From assembly GCA_963695805.1 (NCBI GenBank), contig CAVOHV010000003.1, forward strand, positions 372,001 through 436,000: 64,000 bases of DNA. Direction: 5' to 3'. Under the pieces are notes generated by a model. The model did not search any database. It saw only the letters and a list, made by a program, of their open reading frames with translations, and was not told the origin of the DNA. Within the stretch, counting starts at the first letter, position 1; the number at the start of each line of letters is the position of its first letter. This DNA is from DASUPK01 sp963695805 (GTDB taxonomy: Bacteria; Actinomycetota; Thermoleophilia; Solirubrobacterales; 70-9). Positions 15,896-23,295 of the stretch are shown piece by piece. The position numbers were made by a program, and so were the translations under genes.

Positions 15896-17149
15896 ATGCG
15901 GACCACCCTGAGCCGTCGCCGGATCGAGACCTTCGTCGCTGCCCTCGTCGCGATCGGGGCGGCGATCGTCGGCATCACCGTCCAGGAGGGCCGCACCCTG
16001 GGGCCCAAGTTCCTCACGTTGCAGCGAATCGCACAGCTGCGCGAACCCGTCTACTTGACCCAGCCCTCTGGGCAGAACTCGCGGCTCTACGTGGTCCAGA
16101 AGCGAGGCGCGGTCAGGATCATCGACGACGACCACCTCCTCCCGCGACCCTTCCTCGACATCCACCTGCTCGTCAAGCACAACGGCCCTGGGGGCGATCC
16201 GGGGATGGCCGCGATCGCCTTCCCGCCCGACTACGCCCGAACCGGCCTCTTTTACGTCTCCTACAACGACCGCGGCGACGCCCTCCAGGTCGACGAGTTC
16301 CGGCGTAGCGCCGGCGACCCGCTGGTGGCCGACCCGAGCTCTCGCCGCCCAATTCTGACCATCCCGGAGCCCACCCCGGCGCATCACGGCGGGCTGATCG
16401 TTTTCGGCCCGGACGGGTACCTCTATATGGGAACCGGCGACGGAGGTCCGGCCGGAGACTCCGCGGACAACGCGCAGAACTTCGACCTCCTCCTCGGCAA
16501 GCTGCTGCGCATCGATCCCACGCCAACATCAACGGCGGCCACAAACGCCGCCGCCGGACAAAAGCCGTACACGATCCCGCCGGACAATCCCTTCGTCGGC
16601 CGGCCGGGGCGGGATGAGATCTGGGCCTACGGTCTGCGCAATCCGCGCCGCTTCTCCTTCGACCGCCGCACCAAGACGATCGCGATAGGCGACGTCGGCA
16701 ACGACCGCTACGAGGAGATCGACTACCTGCCCATCGCCAGGTCGCGCGGCGCGAACTTCGGTTGGCCCGCCTACGAGGGATTCGCCGCCTTCAGGGGCGG
16801 CATCCCGCGGAGCGCCACGGTCCTGCCCGCGCTCGCCTATCCCCACGACCCCGGGTGCGCCATTACGGGCGGATACGTGGTTCGCGACCCGCGGCTCGCC
16901 CGGATCCGTGGCCGGGAGATTGTCGGCGACTACATGTTCGCCGACTTCTGCACCGGGAAGCTCTACGGCTTTCGTCCGCGCCTCGGGCGACGCGCGGGCA
17001 AGCAGCGGAGCTTCCGCTTCAACATCCGATACCTCTCCTCTCTCGGCCAGGACAACGGGGGGCACATCTACGTCCTCACCGAGCGGGGCTTGAAGCAGGG
17101 CAGCAAGGGCTCGGTCTATCGGCTCGTCCCCTTCCGCAAGGAGATCTAG
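15896..17149 (+). CDS. PQQ-type sugar dehydrogenase (GSDH family), N-terminally anchored
   Basis: 417 aa, the third tandem paralogue. The N-terminus has one hydrophobic helix (ETFVAALVAIGAAIVGITV) with no clear cleavage site or lipobox, suggesting a signal anchor. The catalytic region reads TPAHHGGLIVFGPDGYLY: the His-Gly-Gly is kept, but the Asn of the NHNGG found in the other two is replaced by His. Other blades match: GTGDGGPAGDSADNAQN, GKLLRIDP, YGLRNPRRFSFD, IGDVGNDRYEEIDY and GANFGWPAYEGF. It carries an extra loop at about residues 205-225 (Thr/Ala-rich). A 59-nt gap separates it from gene two, and its end is convergent with pucR. Confidence 0.87.
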   Translation: MRTTLSRRRIETFVAALVAIGAAIVGITVQEGRTLGPKFLTLQRIAQLREPVYLTQPSGQNSRLYVVQKRGAVRIIDDDHLLPRPFLDIHLLVKHNGPGGDPGMAAIAFPPDYARTGLFYVSYNDRGDALQVDEFRRSAGDPLVADPSSRRPILTIPEPTPAHHGGLIVFGPDGYLYMGTGDGGPAGDSADNAQNFDLLLGKLLRIDPTPTSTAATNAAAGQKPYTIPPDNPFVGRPGRDEIWAYGLRNPRRFSFDRRTKTIAIGDVGNDRYEEIDYLPIARSRGANFGWPAYEGFAAFRGGIPRSATVLPALAYPHDPGCAITGGYVVRDPRLARIRGREIVGDYMFADFCTGKLYGFRPRLGRRAGKQRSFRFNIRYLSSLGQDNGGHIYVLTERGLKQGSKGSVYRLVPFRKEI

Positions 17150-17158
17150 CGGAGGCCG

Positions 17159-18328
17159 CTACCGAGGCAGGGCCGGTGCAAGGATCCTGTACGCCTTGAT
17201 GCCGAGGCCGAGCCGTTCGCGGTCCTCGGAGATCTGGGGGTCGAGCCCCGTCAGCTCCTTCACCCGCTCCAGCCGGTAGGCGACGGTGTGGCGGTGGGCG
17301 AAGATCGCCCTCGCGGTCGCGTTCATGTTGCAGTCGCTCGCCAGATACTCCTCGAGCGTCCCGAGCAGGTCGGAGCGGTACTGGTCGTCGTAGCGAACCA
17401 GCGGCTCGACGGTATCCCGGTAGAAACTCCGCACTTCACCCGGGTCCGAGATCAGTGCGCGGAAGAGCAGCCGGTAGACCCCGCTCGCCGCGATCCCCTC
17501 CTCGAGGGCCTCGGCGATCTCCGGCTCGCGGGTGATCACGTCGAGGACCAGCTCCGCCTCCCTGATCGCGCGGTGGAGCTCGCCCGGGTCCGGATAGAAC
17601 GACGAGACCGCGGCCATGCCGTGGTTCCGCAGCCGATTTGCGATTCGCCCCGCTGCCCGCAGTGTCGTCTCCGGAGCGTCATCGCCGCCGCGGGCCGGCA
17701 GGATCGCGTAGAGGCGACCGTCCGCCAGTTCGGCCAGCGAGCCGTCGTACTCGCCCTCGATCAGGGCGGTCGCGTGGCTGGGGGAGGCGGACTCGATCTG
17801 CGCCACCAGGGCGATCGCGCCGCGGGCCAGATCGCAGCCGAGCCGAGCCGCCTTGCTGGTCGCCTCCGCCGTGTTCACCTCGTGGGAGCGGAGCTCCTCG
17901 ATCAGGCCGCCCCGCATCTTCCGCTCGGCCTCCTCGCGGGCGTCGGTGACAGCAACGGCCGCCAGCGCCGCCAGCGCCGCAGCGCGGAGCACCTCGTCGC
18001 GATCGATCAGGACCGGTTCGTCGCCGTCCCCCGATGCCGCATCGAGCAGCAGGACCACCCCCACGATCTGGCCCCCGGCTTCGATGGAGCGCTCGAGCAC
18101 GATCGGATCCGGGGCACTCGCCGCCGTCTCCGCGACCCGTGCCTTCGCATACTCCGCCAGACCATTGAGCTCTTCGCCGTCCGGGGCTCGTGCAGCCAGT
18201 CCGCGGGGCGGCAGGACGATCGCCACCGGGCCACCCGCTTCGGCCGCGGCCAGATCCGCGACTCCCTGCAGGCCCTCGCCGTCGAGGACGGCCTCGATCA
18301 TGCGGGTGCTGAGCTCGCGCATGGTCAT
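17159..18328 (-). CDS. PucR-family transcriptional regulator
   Basis: 389 aa. The C-terminus is the PucR HTH: YRSDLLGTLEEYLASDCNMN followed by ATARAIFAHRHTVAYRLERVKELTGL, at about residues 315-370. The middle holds the usual GGDEF-like/CdaR region (YDGSLAELADGRLYAILPARG), and the N-terminal third is a possible sensory domain. ATG 18328 (MTMRELSTRM) is chosen because upstream residues are Arg/Pro-rich and non-coding in style. The gene is divergent from the aldehyde dehydrogenase at 18506, with 177 bp between starts, and is the obvious candidate to control it. Confidence 0.85.
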   Translation of the reverse strand: MTMRELSTRMIEAVLDGEGLQGVADLAAAEAGGPVAIVLPPRGLAARAPDGEELNGLAEYAKARVAETAASAPDPIVLERSIEAGGQIVGVVLLLDAASGDGDEPVLIDRDEVLRAAALAALAAVAVTDAREEAERKMRGGLIEELRSHEVNTAEATSKAARLGCDLARGAIALVAQIESASPSHATALIEGEYDGSLAELADGRLYAILPARGGDDAPETTLRAAGRIANRLRNHGMAAVSSFYPDPGELHRAIREAELVLDVITREPEIAEALEEGIAASGVYRLLFRALISDPGEVRSFYRDTVEPLVRYDDQYRSDLLGTLEEYLASDCNMNATARAIFAHRHTVAYRLERVKELTGLDPQISEDRERLGLGIKAYRILAPALPR

Positions 18329-18505
18329 CCGAGCGCACCGTATGCGCGACCCGGCGCGGGGTCTTTGGCCCTCTGTCGAAAATCGCGCTCGACCCTTGCT
18401 CCAAGCGGTCGAGAGTGCGCTTCGGCACAAGCGCGGGCGCCGACTGGCTGGGCAGCCAGGCCGCTGTAGAGTCCGATCGGAGCGAGCCGCGAGAGGAGAG
18501 GAAGC

Positions 18506-20080
18506 ATGGCCATCGACACTCGACAAACGGCGGCCCCAAACACCGCCGCCGAATCAAGCGCGAAGCTGGACGCTCGCGACACCTTCGAGGTGATCAATCC
18601 GGCGGACGACTCAGTGATCGCCAACGTGCCGATCGACGGCCCGGCCGAGGTCGCCGCCACCGTGGCGCGTGTCCGTGCCAACCAGCCCGCCTGGGAGGAG
18701 CTCGGGATCAAGGGCCGCGCCGAATGGCTCTACAAGCTCCGCGACTGGCTGCTCGACCACCAGAACGAGATCGCCGAGACGATGCAACGGGAGACCGGCA
18801 AGGTCCGGGCCGAGGCGATGGGAGAGACCCCCTACGTCCTCGACCTCATCAACTTCTACGGGAAGAAGGCGCACAAGTACATCGGCGACGAGAAGGTGGC
18901 GGCCCATTCGCCCCTGATGAAGGCGAAGAAGCTGAAGGTCCAGTATCGGCCGTACCCGGTCGTCGGGGTGATCTCTCCGTGGAACTTCCCGCTGATCCTC
19001 TCGCTCGGCGACGCGATCCCAGCCCTGGTCGCCGGCTGCGCCGTCGTCGTCAAGCCATCTGAGGTCACTCCCCTGGGTCTGGGCGAGATCGTCGAGGCCT
19101 GGAAGAGCGAGATCGGCGGCCCCGACGTCTTCGACGTCGTCAACGGCATGGGTGAAACCGGTTCCGCGCTCGTCGACGAGGTCGACTTCGTGCAGTTCAC
19201 CGGCTCCGACCGGACCGCGAAGAAGGTCCTCGCGCGGGCGGCCGAGACGCTCACCCCGGTGAGCGCCGAGCTCGGCGGCAAGGACCCGATGATCGTGTTG
19301 CGCACGGCCAACCTGGAGAGGGCGGTCAACGCCGCCACCTGGGGATCGTTCGCCAATTCCGGGCAGGTCTGCATCTCGGTGGAGCGGATCTACGTCGAGG
19401 AGCCGATCTACGACGAGTTCCTCACCCGCTTCACAGACGAGGTGCAGAAGCTCAATCAGGGAATGGACGGGCCGGAGCACGGCAAGGACGTCGGCGCGAT
19501 GACCTTCCCAAAGCAGACTGACATCGTCGAGTCACATGTGAGTGACGCGCGGGAGAACGGTGCGTCCGTCCTGACCGGCGGAAATCGCGGCGACGGGCCC
19601 GGCGACTGGTTCGAGCCAACGGTTCTCGCCAATGTGGACCACTCGATGACCGTGATGCGCGACGAGAGCTTCGGCCCCGTGGTCGGCGTGATGAAGGTCC
19701 GCGACGCAGACGAGGCCGTGCGGCTCGCCAACGACAGCCGCTATGGACTGAATGCATCGGTGTTCGGCAGCAAGCGCCAGGCGGAGGCAGTCGCCCGGCG
19801 ACTCGAGGTCGGGACCGCCAACGTCAACGACGTGCTCTCAGGCTTCCTGGCCTCCGACGTCCCGATGGGCGGCTGGAAGGACTCGGGGATCGGCTTCCGC
19901 CACGGCGAGTACGGGATCAAGAAGTTCGTCCGCCCCGAGTCGCTGGTCATCTCCCGGTTCGGTGGGAAGCGCGAGCCGCTCTACTTCCCCTACACGGACG
20001 AGCGGCGCCAGAAGCTGATCAAGCTGACCCGTTTCTTCACGGCACGCGACTGGCGCCGGCGCCTCGGCAAGCGTCGCTGA
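18506..20080 (+). CDS. NAD(P)-dependent aldehyde dehydrogenase (succinate-semialdehyde type)
   Basis: 524 aa. The ALDH superfamily catalytic residues are all present: Asn in SPWNFPLIL (about residue 155), Glu in SAELGGKDP (about 254) and nucleophilic Cys in NSGQVCISVER (about 289), plus the cofactor loop FTGSDRTAKKV. The C-terminal extension of about 40 residues (LYFPYTDERRQKLIKLTRFF onward) is longer than in E. coli GabD. GAGAGGAGAGGAAGC precedes ATG 18506. Divergent PucR suggests induction by an amine, amino-acid or aromatic breakdown product. The exact aldehyde is not resolvable. Confidence 0.88.
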   Translation: MAIDTRQTAAPNTAAESSAKLDARDTFEVINPADDSVIANVPIDGPAEVAATVARVRANQPAWEELGIKGRAEWLYKLRDWLLDHQNEIAETMQRETGKVRAEAMGETPYVLDLINFYGKKAHKYIGDEKVAAHSPLMKAKKLKVQYRPYPVVGVISPWNFPLILSLGDAIPALVAGCAVVVKPSEVTPLGLGEIVEAWKSEIGGPDVFDVVNGMGETGSALVDEVDFVQFTGSDRTAKKVLARAAETLTPVSAELGGKDPMIVLRTANLERAVNAATWGSFANSGQVCISVERIYVEEPIYDEFLTRFTDEVQKLNQGMDGPEHGKDVGAMTFPKQTDIVESHVSDARENGASVLTGGNRGDGPGDWFEPTVLANVDHSMTVMRDESFGPVVGVMKVRDADEAVRLANDSRYGLNASVFGSKRQAEAVARRLEVGTANVNDVLSGFLASDVPMGGWKDSGIGFRHGEYGIKKFVRPESLVISRFGGKREPLYFPYTDERRQKLIKLTRFFTARDWRRRLGKRR

Positions 20081-20088
20081 AAGTGAAA

Positions 20089-20112
20089 CCGGGTGGGCCG
20101 AGGCCCACCCGG
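20089..20112. terminator. Bidirectional hairpin terminator
   Basis: Perfect inverted repeat CCGGGTGGGCC-GA-GGCCCACCCGG (11-bp arms) 8 nt after the aldehyde dehydrogenase stop and 6 nt from the convergent stop at 20119. It has no T-run on either side, as is common in high-GC actinobacteria. Confidence 0.7.
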
Positions 20113-20118
20113 AGACCC

Positions 20119-20451
20119 TCACCGATCGTCGTTGCCGCCCCCGCCTGATCCGCTGCGGGTCTCGATCTTGGAAGCGATCCAGATGCCGTCGGCCTTGTGC
20201 GCCACGACCTCGAGGTCGGTGCGGCCGACCCTGATCGCCTTGAAGCCGGAAATGCCCTGGTAGAAGGTGCTCTTGGTGACCTTCACCTTGAAGGTGCCGC
20301 CGCCCTCGTCCTCGCGAATCTTGAAGGTCTTCGCCTTGGCGTTGTGGGCCACGATCTCGCCTTCGAACTGGCGAGCCTGAGCGACCGGCGCGGTGATCGC
20401 CGCGATCGCCAGTGCGGCAAGCGCCACGATGATCCAGGTCCTCTTCTTCAT
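20119..20451 (-). CDS. Small secreted protein of unknown function
   Basis: 110 aa. A clean Sec signal (MKKRTWIIVALAALAIAAIT with APVAQA cleavage site) is followed by an all-beta domain with alternating charged and hydrophobic residues (FEGEIVAHNAKAKTFKIRED, then TFKVKVTKSTFYQGISG), which looks like a small OB-fold or DUF5666-type barrel. A Gly/Ser tail ends the protein. ATG 20451 follows AGGAGGAATGGA. Convergent to the aldehyde dehydrogenase. No function is assigned. Confidence 0.75.
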   Translation of the reverse strand: MKKRTWIIVALAALAIAAITAPVAQARQFEGEIVAHNAKAKTFKIREDEGGGTFKVKVTKSTFYQGISGFKAIRVGRTDLEVVAHKADGIWIASKIETRSGSGGGGNDDR

Positions 20452-20634
20452 TCCATTCCTCCTACCGTCGTCGTTTCCCAGGAGGATGGCGCGCGTCCGT
20501 TTACGGGACTCCCAAGCGATGGTTAGGACTCGGCAAAACGCGGGCGGTTGGTGGCGGGTGCAGGTGCCGTTCAGGGGATGCCAGAAAGGTGCCGCTTTTC
20601 GTCCAAAGTGGTAGACGGGTCCGAAACCGTTTGG

Positions 20635-20663
20635 GACCAGCCCGGCCTTGGTGGGGCCTGGTC
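20635..20663 (-). terminator. Possible terminator hairpin downstream of the H1-like gene
   Basis: GACCAG (20635-20640) pairs with CTGGTC (20658-20663), extended by CCC against GGG with one bulged base. It lies about 40 nt past the stop of the minus-strand gene at 20704. The rest of 20452-20703 shows no gene or other structure I can support. Confidence 0.35.
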
Positions 20664-20703
20664 GGGCGGGCGTAGTACTAGCCGATGCCTGGAGCCTCGC
20701 CCC

Positions 20704-21147
20704 CTAGCGCCGTGCGGTCGTGCCCTTCGCGCGCGCGCGCGTCGTTCTGCCCTTCGCGCGGGTCGTTCTGCCCTTCGCGCTGGTCGTTCTGCCCTTCGCG
20801 CTTGCCCCCTTCGCGCGGGAAGTTGTCGACTTGCCCTTTCCGCGGGTCGTCGTGCTCTTCGCGCGGGTGGGCGTGGGCTCCTCGGTCAGCGCCTTCTGGA
20901 GGCTGCGCATGTCGGCCGAGAGCGCGCGGTTCAGCTTGCCCAGATCCCGGCGCTGACTCTTCAGGAGCTGCTGCACATTGCGGACCATGTTGCTCCTGCC
21001 CCGGCCCAGATCCTTCTGCAGCTCGGCCAGCGCCTTCTGGACCTCGTCGAGCGATCCGCCCGCACGCTTCAGCGCCGCCTCCGCTCTCTTCTTCGTCGTA
21101 TTGGCTGACGCACGTACGCGCTCCGGCGTCTTCTTCGTTGCTGGCAT
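20704..21147 (-). CDS. Histone-H1-like nucleoid protein with basic repeat tail
   Basis: 147 aa. The N-terminal half (residues 1-90) is helical and probably coiled-coil (VQKALAELQKDLGRGR, then QQLLKSQRRDLGKLNR). The C-terminal 55 residues are made of Ala, Lys, Gly, Arg, Thr and Ser, with an AKGRTTR heptad repeated three to four times. Such Lys/Arg/Ala tails occur in H1-like actinobacterial proteins that bind DNA without sequence specificity. ATG 21147 has AAGGAG upstream. The family was judged from composition, since no conserved globular domain is visible. A phasin-like or polyhydroxyalkanoate-granule role is an alternative for the N-terminal half. Confidence 0.65.
   Translation of the reverse strand: MPATKKTPERVRASANTTKKRAEAALKRAGGSLDEVQKALAELQKDLGRGRSNMVRNVQQLLKSQRRDLGKLNRALSADMRSLQKALTEEPTPTRAKSTTTRGKGKSTTSRAKGASAKGRTTSAKGRTTRAKGRTTRARAKGTTARR
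20741..20803. repeat. Three tandem 21-bp repeats inside the H1-like tail
   Basis: Units at 20741-20761, 20762-20782 and 20783-20803 differ only in the last two bases. On the coding (minus) strand each encodes seven residues of the AKGRTTR type. A partial fourth unit lies at about 20718-20731. Being in frame and a multiple of 3, the number of units can change without breaking the gene. Confidence 0.85.
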
Positions 21148-21375
21148 GGGCGCTCCTTATCTCGGGAACGACACGAGTCTACGGCCACCCCGATGACACA
21201 GCATCGGTAGCCCCGGCAGCTCAGGCCCAAAGCGTCCAGAGCCGGATTCCCGCACTCGCAACGGATGGGGCGGGGAGAGGCCACTGCAGAGGGAACTGGC
21301 GCCCACCCTCGCCAACAGCGGTGCGATCTCGAAGAGTCGCTTTCCATTCAAAGCGCCGGTTCTCGTCCAAAGCGC

Positions 21376-21795
21376 CTACTCCCGCAGCCCGGCGGCTTCG
21401 AGGGCCTCGGCGTGGGTGAGGTAGTTCGTAATCCGTGTCACCCGTCCATCCTTAAGCTCGTAGATCAGGCCGAGATCCAGCTCGACCGGGACGCCGCTCC
21501 CTTTTCCTAGTGCCGTCTGGCGCGTCAGGGCGACCACTCGGTCCTCATCCGCATCGATCAAGCGCTCGACCTGAATCGACCAGCCCTCGAACTCGTCGGT
21601 CCAGGTGCGTATGAACTGGACGAACTCCTCGCGGCCCACCCAGACCGTCCTACCGTCCATCCCCTCGCGGACTATCCACTCGGCATCGGCAGCGACGGTC
21701 TCAGCATCGAACACAGCGCCGGGATCGCCACGCTCCATTCCCGCCTGGAACCCCTCGATTTGACGCCGCACAATCTCCACGTTCTCCTCCGACAT
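21376..21795 (-). CDS. SnoaL-like / NTF2-fold protein
   Basis: 139 aa. MSEENVEIVRRQIEGFQ is followed by the cone-shaped NTF2/SnoaL fold: AEWIVREGMDGRTVWVGREE, EFEGWSIQVERLIDADEDRVV, and the last strands LGLIYELKDGRVTRITNYL. Such proteins are ketosteroid-isomerase-like hydrolases, cyclases or binding proteins, and no catalytic residue set stands out. It begins 3 nt after its upstream neighbour and is the last gene of a three-gene unit (22443 to 21376). A 228-base gap upstream of this strand's next gene (21148-21375) holds only a CCGATG/CATCGG stem-loop at 21190-21207. Confidence 0.8.
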   Translation of the reverse strand: MSEENVEIVRRQIEGFQAGMERGDPGAVFDAETVAADAEWIVREGMDGRTVWVGREEFVQFIRTWTDEFEGWSIQVERLIDADEDRVVALTRQTALGKGSGVPVELDLGLIYELKDGRVTRITNYLTHAEALEAAGLRE

Positions 21796-21798
21796 CGC

Positions 21799-22200
21799 CT
21801 ACTCCGACAGCCCGGCGGCTGCGAGGGCCTCGTCCCGGTCCGAGTACATCTCCATCCGGGTCTGCTTGCCGTCGCGGAGCGTCCAGACCTGAGCGAAGGA
21901 CATCTCAACGGGCAGCCCGGTCGCTTTCGACCGGCCATGCTGGCGCATCAGGGCAACCACCCTGTCGGCCGCGTCGTGGAGGGCATCTATCTCGAGTTTC
22001 CAGTCCTCCCACGCATCCGTCCACTCTCTGAGGAAAGTTCGCGCACCGTCAGCGCCTTCGTACACCTGCTGCTCGGGCCAACCGTGGAAGTTCGACATGT
22101 CCCAGACGAAGTCGGCCGTGACTCTCTCCGCGGGAAATTCACGTGTGGCCGCAAACCGGCCGAGACCGTCCCGAACAATCACCACGTTCTCCTGCGACAT
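21799..22200 (-). CDS. SnoaL-like / NTF2-fold protein (paralogue)
   Basis: 133 aa. Begins MSQENVVIVRDGLGRF and ends YSDRDEALAAAGLSE, parallel to the next gene's ending (HAEALEAAGLRE). The SnoaL core is clear: ERVTADFVWDMSNFHGWPEQ, AWEDWKLEIDALHDAADRVV, SFAQVWTLRDGKQTRMEMY. The two genes look like an old tandem duplication. It starts 3 nt after the stop of the small gene at 22204-22443. The start region ATGTCGCAGGAGAACGTG is nearly identical to that of the unrelated GNAT gene upstream. Confidence 0.8.
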   Translation of the reverse strand: MSQENVVIVRDGLGRFAATREFPAERVTADFVWDMSNFHGWPEQQVYEGADGARTFLREWTDAWEDWKLEIDALHDAADRVVALMRQHGRSKATGLPVEMSFAQVWTLRDGKQTRMEMYSDRDEALAAAGLSE

Positions 22201-22203
22201 CGC

Positions 22204-22443
22204 CTATCTGATCTCCAGTACGGCCCGCCAGCCTGGGTCGATCTCGTCCAGATCAATGCTGAGAGCAGTCAGCGCGGCTTCGCGGGTCTCGACATTCTCA
22301 TAAGTGACGTTCCACCAAGGGCCTTCGCCGTAGACCGGCTTCCCTTGCTTGCGCGCCGTAACGATGATGTCGTTGGCGCGTTCTCCGTCCTCACCGGTGC
22401 CGATGTAGCTGATGTTGAGGTGCCAGATATTCGCCTGCGACAT
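22204..22443 (-). CDS. Small conserved protein, unknown function
   Basis: 79 aa from ATG 22443, starting MSQANIWHLNISYIGTGEDG. Mixed alpha/beta sequence (DIIVTARKQGKPVYGEGPWWNV near the centre) with no membrane segment or Cys. The upstream extension of the frame to 22578 is not used, because the shared GCGATGTCGCAGG start motif and a GATACT -10 box lie at 22443. First gene of a tight three-gene unit with the two SnoaL-like genes (3-nt gaps). Not recognised. Confidence 0.65.
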   Translation of the reverse strand: MSQANIWHLNISYIGTGEDGERANDIIVTARKQGKPVYGEGPWWNVTYENVETREAALTALSIDLDEIDPGWRAVLEIR

Positions 22444-22462
22444 CGCCCACGCAGTATCTCGC
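22426..22462 (-). repeat. MSQ-type start cassette, copy upstream of the small gene
   Basis: Minus-strand GCGAGATACTGCG, then GGCG and ATGTCGCAGG, shared with 23132-23168. The GATACT resembles a -10 box and sits only 11 nt before the ATG, so transcription may start almost at the start codon. Confidence 0.55.
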
Positions 22463-22531
22463 TCGCAGAGAGTGCGATAAGCGCCGCCGCGTCCCACGAG
22501 AGCGATCAGCCCGGAGTTGCTCCGGTCGTCG

Positions 22532-23149
22532 TTAGGCACCTTGAGCGTTACGCCACATGCAAGCGACGGTCGGTCCACTGGCGGGCGCGGCGAACTCGCC
22601 CACTTGAGCGAAGCCGAGCCGCTCGTAGCGGTGGTCGTTCGCCCGGTTGCTCGACTCGAGATAAGCCGGCATGCCCAGCTCGTCGATGCGCGCCAGGTTC
22701 GCGGCGAGCAGTCCCACGCCCTTCCCCTGTCCGCGATGGTCCGGATGGGTGCCCAGGAGGCTCAGGTAGTAGTGCGGCTCGTCGCTCGGGTGGTTGGAAT
22801 CGAACCGTTCGAGCAGGGTCAGCACGTTCTCGGCATGTGACCCGAGAAGCTCGCGGAGCAGGGGGGTGACCTTCGCCTCATCCTCGCCGCTGAGCTCCGG
22901 CTCGCCCGGCGGGACCCAGAGAGACGCGGCGCCGCCGTCGTCGGTCATCCATACCCACCCGTAGGGCAGGGCGCTGTGCATGTGGAGGCCCCACCAGGCT
23001 CTGTGGCCGTCCATCCTTTTCTCCGGATCCGGGAAGGCCCAACTCCAGGTGGGATCCTGGTGGAAGGCGAGGGTGAAGAGCTCGGTCACTTCGTCGGCAT
23101 CCGCCTCGGTGGCTCGCCTGACCGCGACCTTCACGTTCTCCTGCGACAT
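22532..23149 (-). CDS. GNAT-family N-acetyltransferase
   Basis: 205 aa from ATG 23149. Acetyl-CoA-binding motif A is visible as YYLSLLGTHPDHRGQGKGVG at about residues 138-157, followed by LLAANLARIDE and the late motif ANDHRYERLGFAQVGEF. Substrate unknown. It starts MSQENVKVAVRRATEADADEV: the first six residues duplicate the start of the SnoaL-like genes, while a normal GNAT start would be near VAVRRAT. So the gene seems to have gained a borrowed translation start. Separate unit from the SnoaL genes (88-nt gap). Confidence 0.8.
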   Translation of the reverse strand: MSQENVKVAVRRATEADADEVTELFTLAFHQDPTWSWAFPDPEKRMDGHRAWWGLHMHSALPYGWVWMTDDGGAASLWVPPGEPELSGEDEAKVTPLLRELLGSHAENVLTLLERFDSNHPSDEPHYYLSLLGTHPDHRGQGKGVGLLAANLARIDELGMPAYLESSNRANDHRYERLGFAQVGEFAAPASGPTVACMWRNAQGA

Positions 23150-23168
23150 CGCTCGCGCAGTATCTCGC
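23132..23168 (-). repeat. MSQ-type start cassette, copy upstream of the GNAT gene
   Basis: Carries the same GCGAGATACTGCG and ATGTCGCAGG as 22426-22462, plus GAGAACGTG shared with the SnoaL starts at 21795 and 22200. GATACT would act as the -10 box. A GGAAC lies 17 nt upstream of it. Confidence 0.55.
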
Positions 23169-23278
23169 GGCGGAGTGCCCCGTTCCATGCAAAGCAGCGC
23201 TTTGGGGGCTCGCGCGACGGGAGGTAGCGGGATGGTCGCGTTTCTCCGGACATACCGGACTAAGGCGACAACTGCCCC

Positions 23279-23292
23279 GGTTCCGCAGAACC
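23279..23292 (-). terminator. Small hairpin just after metE
   Basis: GGTTC-CGCA-GAACC, 3 nt past the metE stop. A second inverted repeat TCCGG-ACATA-CCGGA lies at 23245-23259. Stems are short, so terminator function is only possible. Confidence 0.35.
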
Positions 23293-23295
23293 GCG

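Noticed and set aside
20741..20803. CRISPR array
   Set aside because: Units are contiguous 21-bp coding repeats without spacers and lie in frame in a basic protein tail.
20594..21368. Shared CGTCCAAAG words in the gaps at 20.6 and 21.36 kb
   Set aside because: Matches are only about 10 bases with no conserved context.
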